DNA of 64,000 nt from assembly GCA_014526335.1 (NCBI GenBank), contig JACTAT010000165.1, positions 193,102 through 257,101 on the forward strand, given 5' to 3'. Below are positions 9,901 to 19,300 of the stretch, in pieces (within the stretch, counting starts at the first letter, position 1; each line of letters starts with the position of its first letter). A program made the position numbers and the translations under genes. The stretch comes from Chrysaora quinquecirrha (Eukaryota > Cnidaria > Scyphozoa > Semaeostomeae > Pelagiidae). The notes beneath the pieces are model-generated. The model was not told the origin of the DNA. It saw only the letters and a program-made list of their open reading frames with translations, and ran no database searches.

Positions 9901-12731
9901 GTCTGCTATCGTGTCAACCGGGCCTAAAGACTTGGCCAAATGATCAAACATTGTTTGTCAAACATCTGAAATTTGGGTGTAAAGCAAAATGTTTTAACGT
10001 TTGGTCACGTCGCAAAACAATGCTTGTCAAACATTTTTGTTTGCGCCAAGCAAAAGATGTTTTTGAACTTCACGTCAAAAACATCACGCCACAAATTTTG
10101 CTCACTTTTGTTTGTCAAGCAATGTTTGATCGTTTGGCCGCCTTTCCAACATTGCCTGTCAAACATTTCTTTTGTTTTTCAGAAACTGCAACAGCTTGCA
10201 ACATTTCAAAACTAGAAACATTTCTTAGCAACAAGGTGTTCTTGTTGTGCATTAGCAATGACATCGTTGTTTGACAGCAATGTTTTTGGACGTGGCCAAA
10301 CGGTCAAACATTTGTTGTAAAGGAAATTTGAAATGTTGGACCAACAATGTTTGATCGTTTGACAAGGGCCTAATCTATCGCAACTGACTGGTCGACAAGA
10401 GCGCTCTGGGATCTAGCTCTTAGGTGACGGCAACTAGTCGGCGCACAGTTCAAGAAAGTTGGGCATGTTCTACTTCTTCGATTAGTTTCCAACTGATTCT
10501 TGTGTGCAGTGTGTGCTGCCCCGTGTGCTCCGTGACCATTATCACCAATATCAGTTCTGACTTGTCGACATTCAAAAACATGGCGAAACGAATTCTGCTT
10601 TTTTATTTATGCTTGTCAAGCAATGTTTTGTGACGTGGCCAAACGTTCAAACATTCCTTGATGAGTAAATTTCATATGCTGGACAAACAATGTTTGATCA
10701 TTTGACCAAGGCCTAAAAAGGCTTTCTTTTCTTTTTTCAGCTCGAAAAACTGATATCAAAAAACTACTATCTGCATAAATCAGCAAAAGATGGCTATCGG
10801 TCATACTTACAGGCATACGCATCGCATCAACATCGGGCAATTTTCAATGTCAACAAAATTGATTTACAAAAGTGGCATTGTCATTTGGATTCACAGTTCC
10901 TCCCAGTGTCAACCTAGGTAACCTTTCATATGCAATTAAGAACCTTACTATTGTATTTCAGCGGTACAGAACTTGAAAATTGGGATAAACAGCCAAAAAA
11001 TCGTTGGGTATACTTAGAAGCTAGACTAATTACATAGTCTTAGTTCAAAATCTAGACCAAAAACCACAGCAATTCGCTGCACTGAGACTCGTATATTCAA
11101 TTCAATGTTATTCGTAGAAATACAATTTACAATGATAAAATGTACTCTACACGGCCTAAGAAAAGCAGAGCTTATCTTGCTTGGGCCGCTACAAAGCTAA
11201 CAAAGCTAACAATTATTAAATTCTAAAAATATTGGTTATAATGATGAAAAATAGGTTGCAGATAATAATAATATTAATTGCTGTATACTTTAAGTATTCC
11301 TTACGATAACACTGTTATTCGCAATTTCAATATACAGACTTGCCCCGGTACCCTGATTAAGGCACTCGTAAAGAATAATAATGGTTTTTGAAAGAAAAAG
11401 CTGTGAGAAAATTAGAGAAAATCGGTACAAAAACCCGCAAAGGGGGTTGCGTTATAGCCTGAAATCGTTAGAGACACAAAAATCACCTATTTCAGCAACA
11501 AGACGCAATTTATTATCTCTGGACACGCCCCAGGGATGCACTTAATATATTTTGGGTACTGTGTGCCAGCCCTAAAGGGCATCTTTTTTCGTGATTTTGG
11601 TATAAACATCGGTCTTAATTTTCGGAAAATTGTTATAAGGGTATTCAATTCAATTCAATTCAATTTTATTCGTAGAAATACAATTTACAATGATAAAATG
11701 TACTCTACATGGCCCAAGAAAAGCAGAGCTTATCTTGCTTGGGCTGCTACAAAGCTAACAAAACTAACAATTATTAAATTCTAAAAATATTAGTTATAAT
11801 GATGAAAAATAGGTTGCGGATAATAATAATATTCGTTTCTCCATAATCGGTATAAACCATAGAGATAGTATAATACAATACAATATCTTGTTTTCGTTTG
11901 TTTTAACTTTTCTTGGTAAAGTTTGATTCGAGGTCATACATTATAGAACATTTTGGCATACATAGTAGTGTGCGAGTTACTATTTAGGTATACTTTTGGG
12001 CATACATTAACAGGAATTTGGTATATATATGGGTAGACATTTTGTGTCTTGGGCGGCACGTCCCTATCCCAAATTAAGTCAAGTACCCCCCAGGGGGGGA
12101 GCACAGCAGATTTCACAACTCAAAATCGACCCATATCCAATTTTGCAAATGTTTTCTTGTTCTGAAATACACTCTTTTTTTATAAGGACCAGAAAATTTT
12201 GATCGAGGCTGGCTGTTCTTAAATTTTTGCCGTTTTTGAGCCTGAAATGTTCTTAATCTGTTCTTGATTCCTTGGTTACTAAGAAAGCTATATTTTTCAA
12301 TAAATGTCTGGGGTGGTACTAGATTTGTGTGAAAAAGCAGCATTCTTATCTATTTCTTTGTTTGCTTGCTTTTTACTTTCAGTCTGACTGTCTTACTAAC
12401 GTATTTAGCTGATATTCTCACGGCTTTTGAAAAGGCCAGCCTCAGCTTGTTCTTAATTTGTTCTTAAAATCTGGGCAAATTCTAGGGTTGTGTTCTTATA
12501 AAATTGTTCTTACAAAACAAAAAGAGTGTACCTTGCGTATTCGAGTAACTAGCGTCCGACTGGTCTTAAGTCTTTCTTTCATTTTCTTCAGCTGTTCATT
12601 CAAGCAAAGGAGAAAAATTACAGAAGAGAGGTGGCGGTGGAGGATTTGGATTTCAAAGCAATAAACATGTAAAAAAAGCAAAACAATTTAAGGCAAAAAA
12701 TGCCTCTGATAAAAGACAGTTTTCACGATGA
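828..12731 (+). CDS. DDX18: DDX18/Has1-type DEAD-box RNA helicase gene (12 exons)
   Basis: ATP-dependent RNA helicase of the DDX18 (yeast Has1) family, nucleolar, used in ribosomal-subunit assembly. Exons: 828-957, 1660-1801, 2640-2740, 4058-4257, 5344-5458, 6409-6548, 7581-7742, 8652-8804, 9170-9283, 9754-9810, 10741-10917, 12592-12731. Motifs in order: Q-motif region (about 70-77), Walker [10 protein letters not shown] (96-104), [17 protein letters not shown] (207-210), SAT (237-239), [26 protein letters not shown] (385-393), then the DDX18 C-terminal tail with GGGGGFGFQ. All introns are GT-AG and all phases agree, except that exon 11 lacks one A at 10868-10871; with it the protein is about 543 residues. 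The N-terminus is shorter than in vertebrate DDX18, so an upstream exon is possible. Introns 3-6 carry pentanucleotide arrays. Confidence 0.96.
1660..1801 (+). CDS. DDX18: DDX18 exon 2: Q-motif region
   Basis: Encodes [19 protein letters not shown] and then FTTMTEIQ, the adenine-sensing Q-motif region. The acceptor is TTTATTTACAG. The donor GTTAGC is weaker than the others, but the join to exon 3 rebuilds the R-D pair before the Walker A loop. Confidence 0.93.
2640..2740 (+). CDS. DDX18: DDX18 exon 3: Walker A
   Basis: Encodes [21 protein letters not shown], with the Walker A lysine at about residue 103. It enters in phase 2 and leaves in phase 1 at a strong GTAAGT donor. Confidence 0.96.
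2880..3920. repeat. Pentanucleotide arrays in DDX18 intron 3
   Basis: About 1 kb of 5-bp repeats. Blocks of ACTTG, ACGTG, ACTTT and ACTAG units succeed each other. Near 2920-3200 they form a higher-order block: the GATGTG landmark recurs at 2941, 3036 and 3136, that is 95 and 100 bp apart, both multiples of 5. Confidence 0.95.
4058..4257 (+). CDS. DDX18: DDX18 exon 4: motifs Ia and Ib
   Basis: Encodes [14 protein letters not shown] (motif Ia), MGGANR (GG) and [12 protein letters not shown] (motif Ib). The TTCTCCTTTTCAG acceptor is strong and the exon ends in phase 0 before GTAAAA. Confidence 0.96.
4425..5270. repeat. TTTAC-rich array with a 195-bp higher-order repeat, intron 4
   Basis: Pyrimidine-rich (ACTTT)n-like sequence. 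Inside it a longer block is repeated three times; the landmark CACGATACG falls at 4528, 4723 and 4918, exactly 195 bp apart. Because 195 is divisible by 3, two long overlapping spurious open frames run through it. These are not genes. Confidence 0.93.
5344..5458 (+). CDS. DDX18: DDX18 exon 5: DEAD box
   Basis: Encodes [10 protein letters not shown], with the Walker B DEAD at about residues 207-210, followed by a helical FEEEMRQII segment. The join to exon 6 splits one lysine codon (phase 1). Confidence 0.96.
5555..6265. repeat. (GACTG)n pentanucleotide array, intron 5
   Basis: About 700 bp dominated by ACTGG/GACTG units with ACTTG patches. It produces long spurious frames on both strands (SSPVQ-type on minus, DWTGL-type on plus). 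Confidence 0.96.
6409..6548 (+). CDS. DDX18: DDX18 exon 6: SAT motif
   Basis: Encodes [19 protein letters not shown] (motif III SAT), then the linker into the second RecA domain ending VEGLEQ. The donor is GTGATT. Confidence 0.95.
7040..7440. repeat. (GACCT)n / (GACTT)n array, intron 6
   Basis: Roughly 400 bp of ACCTG and ACTTG pentamers, the fourth such array in four consecutive DDX18 introns. The rest of intron 6 is non-repetitive AT-rich sequence. Confidence 0.93.
7581..7742 (+). CDS. DDX18: DDX18 exon 7: start of second RecA domain
   Basis: Encodes the start of helicase domain 2, including the family-typical [15 protein letters not shown] and motif IV VFFSSC. It starts and ends in phase 0 (GTAAGT donor). 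Confidence 0.95.
7997..8606. mobile_element. Foldback element of the CAAACGATCAAACATTG family, interrupted
   Basis: Its left part (TCCTGCCAAACAACT..., CTTGTCAAGCAAC words) and right part (GGCAAACAATG...TTTGCCAGGGCTAA) match the two ends of the family seen intact at 50546-50996. The middle is occupied by another foldback element (8193-8560), so this copy is older. Confidence 0.6.
8193..8560. mobile_element. Foldback element with TACACG-TTTTTTATAAGGAAC ends
   Basis: It begins TACACGG-TTTTTTATAAGGAAC and ends with the inverse GTTCCTTATAAAAAAAACGTGTA. It lies inside an older foldback element in DDX18 intron 7. The internal AAGGAAC and AAGAAAC words are mixed. Confidence 0.75.
8652..8804 (+). CDS. 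DDX18: DDX18 exon 8: motif V
   Basis: Encodes [16 protein letters not shown] and then [20 protein letters not shown] (motif V), ending PPDDPK. Phase 0 on both sides. Confidence 0.96.
9170..9283 (+). CDS. DDX18: DDX18 exon 9: motif VI
   Basis: Encodes [20 protein letters not shown] with the arginine fingers of motif VI, then the family-typical [10 protein letters not shown]. Phase 0 on both sides. Confidence 0.96.
9754..9810 (+). CDS. DDX18: DDX18 exon 10: 19-codon micro-exon
   Basis: Short phase-0 exon encoding [19 protein letters not shown], flanked by a CTTCTGTCAG acceptor and a GTAAGA donor. It matches the segment that links the helicase core to the DDX18 C-terminal region. Confidence 0.92.
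9921..10372. mobile_element. Foldback element (CAAACGATCAAACATTG family), intron 10
   Basis: Starts GGCCTAAAGACTTGGCCAAATGATC and ends with the inverted equivalent ...GATCGTTTGACAAGGGCC. The interior repeats AAACATT/AATGTTT words in both orientations. It has no coding potential. Confidence 0.75.
10612..10716. mobile_element. Short copy of the same foldback family, intron 10
   Basis: A 105-bp fragment with TTGTCAAGCAATG at its left and GTTTGATCATTTGACC...GGCCTAA at its right. It ends about 25 bp before the exon 11 acceptor. Confidence 0.65.
10741..10917 (+). CDS. DDX18: DDX18 exon 11, one A missing
   Basis: Encodes [20 protein letters not shown]... to NVNKIDLQK in the frame set by exon 10. 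After the A-run at 10868-10871 the conserved VALSFGF...VNL tail is found only in the next frame. Read literally, the exon ends in TAG at its last three bases. One more A makes it end in phase 1, exactly what exon 12 needs. Confidence 0.92.
   Translation, partial: LEKLISKNYYLHKSAKDGYRSYLQAYASHQHRAIFNVNKIDLQKWHCHLDSQFLPVST
11085..11280. repeat. Direct repeat copy 1 (about 190 bp)
   Basis: Nearly identical to 11640-11835. It starts in TTCAATTCAAT, contains TTCGTAGAAATACAATTTAC, and ends in an AT-rich ATAATAATAATAT tail. The simple-sequence tail suggests a LINE or SINE 3' end, but the family is not recognised. Confidence 0.8.
11640..11835. repeat. Direct repeat copy 2 (about 190 bp)
   Basis: Second copy of the 11085-11280 sequence, same orientation, about 560 bp downstream in DDX18 intron 11. 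A few substitutions separate the copies, so they are either two insertions or a segmental duplication. Confidence 0.8.
11930..12102. mobile_element. Partial foldback element with CCCGGGG-type end
   Basis: The right end GGGCGGCACGTCC...AAGTACCCCCC matches the terminal sequence of the family at 29809, 54966 and 62983. The left end is not clear. Confidence 0.55.
12168..12530. mobile_element. Foldback element, TGTTCTTA subtype, intron 11
   Basis: Ends are TACACTCTTTTTTTATAAGG and its inverse ...AAAAGAGTGTA. Its interior repeatedly uses the word TGTTCTTA, where sister elements use GTTTCTTA, GTTGCTTA or GTTCCTTA. Confidence 0.75.
12592..12731 (+). CDS. DDX18: DDX18 exon 12: C-terminal basic/Gly tail and stop
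   Basis: Encodes [20 protein letters not shown]..., a lysine-rich stretch and the terminal DKRQFSR before TGA at 12729-12731. Both the glycine run and the RQFS end are typical of DDX18. It is read after a shared phase-1 alanine codon. Confidence 0.94.
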
Positions 12732-12836
12732 ACGTATAGACGTATTTTAAATTCTTAAAAGTCTTTGATAATATAGTAATAATAATATAGTCATGACTAT
12801 GCAATAACACTTTGTTTTTTTTTCACGTTCGTTCTC

Positions 12837-12964
12837 TAGACTTATTACCTTCCTCCCACTGTTTCGAAAACGGCTTCTAGCAACTACAGCTGTTTCCTCA
12901 GAGTAGTTCGAGCGGGATGATGGAGCGTGGAGGAGCGTAGACTACGACGAATGTAATAAGTCTA
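12837..12964. mobile_element. 128-bp MITE-like element with TAGACTTATTAC ends
   Basis: TAGACTTATTAC at the left is mirrored by GTAATAAGTCTA at the right. Related copies lie at 37846-37976 and 43036-43171. Confidence 0.8.
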
Positions 12965-13020
12965 TTCGTTCTGTTTACGCTATCGTCATGCTTAGAATTC
13001 ACGCCTTTCGGGCCAATCTC

Positions 13021-13341
13021 TAAGGTCCCGTTTACACGAGCAAAAATGGGTCGGATCTAAAGTGGATCCGATCTACTTGGGTAGGGTTGGGCCTTGCGTT
13101 TACACACAATTCGTAGATCCGATCCACTTTTGGTCCGCGAACCGACCTAATTTTGGATCACTTTGAAAAGCGTTCCAGTTAAGATCGGATCTACTTTTGC
13201 ATCGTCTAAACAGGTGGATCCGATACAAAACTGGGTCTCTTTGAAAATTTTATTGTAAATTACAATAGAAATATTCAGTAACCACGCATGCATCAATTGC
13301 TAGACCCAAAAGTGGATCGGAGCCGTGCCTCGTGTAAACGG
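13021..13341. mobile_element. Foldback element with GTTTACACGAG ends
   Basis: Left GGTCCCGTTTACACGAG and right CTCGTGTAAACGGAAGG are inverted copies. The interior repeats GATCCGATC and CCACTTTTG words in both orientations. Confidence 0.75.
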
Positions 13342-13344
13342 AAG

Positions 13345-16300
13345 GTCTTTCCGTAACAAAACTATAATTCGACCTATTCTGATAGTAAAAATTCTTTATT
13401 TAAACCCTAGAGGCTCAAAACCCCCGAATAATTTACCTATCCTAAAGCTATACAGGGGGTATTTGGTAGGATTTGACAACTTTTTTGAAGAAAAAGGGCA
13501 AAATTCGAATCGCCTGAATTCGGCCGATTTTTAATCATTTAGCAAGGCTATAGGCTTGCCTTTCCGGTGATTTTTCGAAGGAGTTTTTTCGCCCATACTA
13601 GATCAAATTATAGGCTTGTCTTTTTTTTATTTTGTGGGGAACTTTTTTCGCCTAAACTGGACCAAATTTCATAGAGAAACCCTTTACTTACCTTTTAAGG
13701 GCAGATCAGGGAGTATCTGGTAGGATTTTCTAACTATTTTTGAAGAAAAAAGGCAAAATTCAAAACCCCTGATTTTAGCCGATTTTTGGCCATTTATGGC
13801 AAGGCTATAGGCTTGCCTTTTTGGAGATTTTTTGGGGGAATTTTTTTTAGCCCAAACTTATCCGAAATGGATTGAAATACCCTTTATTTACCTCTTAAGG
13901 ACAGATCAGGGGGTATCTGGTAGGATTTACTAACTATTTTTGAAGAAAAAAGGCAAAATTCAAAACCCCTGATTTTAGCCGATTTTTGGCCATTTGGCAA
14001 GGTTATAGGCTTGCCTTTTTGGTGATTTTTCGGGGGAATTTTTTTCTTTCAAATTGGTTCCAGCTTGATTGAAATACCCTTTATTTACCCCTTAAGGACA
14101 GATCAGGGGGTATCTGGTAGGATTTAATAACTATTTGTGAAGAAAAAAGGCAAAATTCAAAACCCCTGATTTTAGCCGATTTATGGCCATTTGGCAAGGT
14201 TATAGGCTTGCCTTTTTGGTGATTTTTCGGGGAAATTTTTTTCTTTCAAATTGGTTCCAGTTTGATTGAAATACCCTTTATTTACCCCTTAAGGGCAGAT
14301 CAGGGGGTATCTGGTAGGATTTACAAACTATTTTTGAAGAAAAAGGCAAAATTCAAATCCCCTGATTTTTGCAGATTTTTAGGCATTTGGCAAAGTTATA
14401 GGCTTGCCTTTTTGGTGATTTTTCAAGGGAAATTTTATCGCACAAATTGGACGAAGTTTGATTGAAATACCCTTTATTTACCCCTTAAGGGCAGATCAGG
14501 GGGTATCTGGTAGGATTTACAAACTATTTTTGAAGAAAAAGGCAAAATTCAAAACCCCTGATTTTAGCCGATTTTTGGCCATTTGGCAAGGCTATAGGCT
14601 TGCCTTTTGGTGATTTTTGGAGGAATTTTGTTACCCAAATTGGACCCAATTTGATAGAAATACCCCTTATTTACCCCTTCTGGGCAGATCAGGGGTATCT
14701 GGTAGGATTTACTAACTATTTTTGAAGAATGAAGGCAAAATTCAAAACCCTGATTTTAGCCGATTTTTGGCCATTTGGCAAGGCTATAGGCTTGCCTTTT
14801 GGTGATTTTTCGAGGAAATTTTTCGCTCAAATTGGACCCAGTTTGATTGAAATACCCTTTATTTACCCTTTAAGGACAGATCAGGGGTATCTGGTAGGAT
14901 TTACTAACTATTTTTGAAGAAAAAGGCAAAATTAAAACCCTGATTTTAGCCGATTTTTGGCCATTTGGCAAGGCTATAGGCTTGCCTTTTGGTGATTTTT
15001 CAGGGAATTTTTTCTTTCAAATTGGTTCCAGTTTGATTGAAATACCCTTTATTTACCCCTTAAGGACAGATCAGGGGGTATCTGGTAGGATTTACTAACT
15101 ATTTTTGAAGAAAAAGGCAAAATTCAAAACCCCTGATTTTAGCCGATTTTTGGCCATTTGGCAAGGTTATAGGCTTGCCTTTTTGGTGATTTTTCGGGGG
15201 AAATTTTTTCTTTCAAATTGGTTCCAGTTTGATTGAAATACCCTTTATTTACCCCTTAAGGGCAGATCAGGGGGTATCTGGTAGGATTTACAAACTATTT
15301 TTGAAGAAAAAGGCAAAATTCAAAACCCCTGATTTTAGCCGATTTTTGGCCATTTGGCAAGGCTATAGGCTTGCCTTTTGGGTTGAATTTTCAAGGAAAC
15401 TTTATCGCCCAAATCGGACCCAGTTTGATGGAAAAACCCTTTATTTACCCCCCAAGGGCAGATCAGGGGGTATCTGGTAGGATTTACTAACTATTTTTGA
15501 AGAAAAAGGCAAAATTCAAAACCCCTGATTTTAGCCGATTTTTGGCCATTTGGCAAGGCTATAGGCTTGCCTTTTTGGTGATTTTTCGGGGGAATTTTTT
15601 TCGCTCAAATTGGACCCAGTTTGATTTAAATACCCTTTATTTACCCCTTAAGGGCAGATCAGGGGGTATCTGGTAGGATTTACAAACTATTTTTGAAGAA
15701 AAAGGCAAAATTCAAAACCCCTGATTTTAGCCGATTTTTGGCAATTAGGCAAGGCTATAGGCTTACCTTTTTGGTGAATTTTCAAGGAAATTTTTCGCCC
15801 AAATTGGGCCCAGTTTGATAGAAATATCCTTTATTTACACCTGAAGGGCAGATCAGGGGGTATCTGGTAGGATTTCCTAACATTTTTTGAAGAAAAAAGG
15901 CAAAATTCAAAACCCTGATTTTAGCCGATTTTTGGCCATTTGGCAAGGCTATAGGCTTGCCTTTTTGGTGATTTTTCAAGGAAATTTTTTCGCCCAAATT
16001 GGACCCAGTTTGATTTAAATACCCTTTATTTACCCTTTAAGGACAGATCAGGGGATATTTGGTAGGATTTACTAACTATTTTTGAAGAAAAAGGCAAAAT
16101 TCAAAACCCCTGATTTTAGCCGATTTTTGGCCATTTGGCAAGGCTATAGGCTTGCCTTTTTGGTGATTTTTCGGGGAAATTTTTCTTTCAAATTGGTTCC
16201 AGTTTGATTGAAATACCCTTTATTTACCCTTAAGGACAGATCAGGGGGTATCTGGTAGGATTTACTAACTATTTTTGAAGAAAAAAGGCAAAATTCAAAA

Positions 16301-19300
16301 CCCTTGATTTTAGCCGATTTATGGCCATTTGGCAAGGTTATAGGCTTGCCTTTTTGGTGATTTTTCGGGGGAAATTTTTTCTTTCAAATTGGTTCCAGTT
16401 TGATTGAAATACCCTTTATTTACCCCTTAAGGACAGATCAGGGGGTATCTGGTAGGATTTACTAACTATTTTTGAAGAATAAAGGCAAAATTCAAAACCC
16501 CTGATTTTAGCCGATTTTTGGCCATTTGGCAAGGTTATAGGCTTGCCTTTTTGGTGATTTTTCGGGGGAATTTTTTTCGCTCAAATTGGTTCCAGTTTGA
16601 TTGAAATACCCTTTATTTACCCCTTAAGGGCAGATCAGGGGGTATCTGGTAGGATTTACAAACTATTTTTGAAGAAAAAGGCAAAATTCAAATCCCCTGA
16701 TTTTTGCAGATTTTTAGGCATTTGGCAAAGTTATAGGCTTGCCTTTTTGGTGATTTTTCAAGGGAAATTTTATCGCACAAATTGGACGAAGTTTGATAGA
16801 AATACCCTTTATTTACCCATTAAGGGCAGATCAGGGAGTATCTGGTAGGATTTCCAAACTATTTTTGATGAAAAAAGGCAAAATTAAAAACCCCTGATTT
16901 TAGCCCATTTTTGGCCATTTGGTAAGGCTATAGGCTTGCCTTTTGGTGATTTTTGGAGGGGAATTTTGTTACCCAAATTGGACCCAGTTTGATTGAAATA
17001 CCCTTTATTTACCCCTTCTGTGGCAGATCAGGGGATATCTGGTAGGATTTACTAGCTATTTTTGAAGAATGAAAGGCAAAATTCAAAACCCTGATTTTAG
17101 CCGATTTTTGGCCATTTGGCAAGGCTATAGGCTTGCCTTTTGGTGATTTTTCGGGGAAATTTTTTCGCTCAAATTGGACCCAGTTTGATTGAAATACCCT
17201 TTATTTACCCTTTAAGGACAGATCAGGGGTATCTGGTAGGATTTACTAACTATTTTGAAGAAAAATGGCAAAATTAAAACCCCTGATTTTAGCCGATTTT
17301 TGGCCATTTGGCAAGGCTATAGGCTTGCCTTTTTGGTGATTTTTCGGGAAATTTTTTCGCCCAAATTGGACAAAGTTTGATTGAAATACCCTTTATTTAC
17401 CCCTTAAGGACAGATCAGGGGTATCTGGTAGGATTTACTAGCTATTTTTGAAGAAAAAGGCAAAATTCAAAACCCCTGATTTTAGCCGATTTTGGCCATT
17501 TGGCAAGGCTATAGGCTTGCCTTTTGGTGATTTTTCGGGGAAATTTTATCTTTCAAATTGGTTCCAGTTTGATTGAAAAACCCTTTATTTACCCCTTAAG
17601 GACAGATCAGGGGTATCTGGTAGGATTTACTAACTATTTTTGAAGAAAAAGGCAAAATTAAAAACCCCTGATTTTATCCGATTTTTGGCCATTTGGCAAG
17701 GCTATAGGCTTTCCTTTTTGGTGATTTTTTGGGGGAGTTTTTTTCGCTCAAATTGGACCCAGTTTCATTGAAATACCCTTTATTTACCCCTTAAGGGCAG
17801 ATCAGGGGGTATCTGGTAGGATTTACTAACTATTTTTGAAGAAAAAAGGCAGAATTCAAAACCCCTGATTTTAGCCGATTTTGGCCATTAGGAAAGGCTA
17901 TAGGCTTGCCTTTTTGGTGATTTTTCAATGGAAATTTTATCGCCCAAATTGGACCCCGTTTGATGGAAATACCCTTTATTTACTCCCCAAGGGCAGATCA
18001 GGGGTATCTGGTAGGATTTACTAACTATTTTTGAAGAAAAAGGCAAAATTCAAAACCCTGATTTTAGCCGATTTTTGGCCATTTGGCAAGGCTATAGGCT
18101 TGCCTTTTGGTGATTTTTCAAGAGAAAATTTTATCGCCCAAATTGGACCCAGTTTGATTTGAAATACCCTTTATTTAACCCTTAAGGGCAGATTAGGGCA
18201 GGTATCTGGTAGGATTTACTAACTATTTTTGAAGAAAAAGGCAAAATTCAAAACCCTGATTTTAGCCGATTTTTGGCCATTTGGCAAGGCTATAGGCTTG
18301 CCTTTTGGTGATTTTTCGGGGAAATTTTTCGCTCAAATTGGTTCCAGTTTGATTGAAATACCCTTTATTTACCCCTTAAGGGCAGATCAGGGGGTATCTG
18401 GTAGGATTTACAAACTATTTTTGAAGAAAAAGAGCAAATTTCAAAACCCCTGATTTTAGCCGATTTTTGGCCATTTGGCAAGGCTATAGGCTTGCCTTTT
18501 TGGTGAATTTTTGGGGGAATTTTTTTAGCCCTAACTTGACTAAAATTGATAGAAAACCCCTTTATTACCCATTAAGGCAGATCAGGGGGGTATTTGGTAG
18601 GATTTACTAACTATTTTTAACGAAAAAGGCAAAATTCAAATCCCCTGATTTTGGCAGATTTTTAGGCATTTGGCAAAGTTATAGGCTTGCCTTTTTGGTG
18701 ATTTTTCAAGGGAAATTTTATCGCCCAAATTGGACCCAGTTTGATAGAAATACCCTTTATTTACCCATTAAGGGCAGATCAGGGAGTATCTGGTAGGATT
18801 TCCTAACTATTTTTGATGAAAAAAGGCAAAATTAAAAACCCTGATTTTAGCCGATTTTTGGCCATTTGGCAAGGCTATAGGCTTACCTTTTTGGTGATTT
18901 TTCAAGGAAATTTTTCGCCCAAATTGGACCCAGTTTGATAGAAATATCCTTTATTTACCCCTTAAGGGCCGATCAGGGGTATCTGGTAGGATTTCCTAAC
19001 TATTTTTGAAGAAAAATGGCAAAATTAAAAACCCCAGATTTTAGCCGATTTTTGGGCATTTGGCAAGGCTATAGGCTTGCCTTTTTTGGTGATTTTTGGA
19101 GGGAAATTTTTTCGCCCAAAATGGACAAAATTTCATTAAAGCAACCTTTATTTACCCCTTAAGGACAGATCAGGGGGTATCTGGTAGGATTTCCTAACTA
19201 TTTTTGAAGAAAAAGGCAAAATTCAAAACCCTGATTTTAGCCGATTTTGGCCATTTGGCAAGGCTATAGGCTTGCCTTTTGGTGATTTTTGGGGAAATTT

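Larger units (their letters stand above)
12732..13344. other. Intergenic stretch with two small MITE-like elements
   Basis: No gene is visible between the DDX18 stop and the satellite. It holds two short inverted-terminal elements (12837-12964 and 13021-13341) and AT-rich DDX18 3' flanking sequence. Confidence 0.7.
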
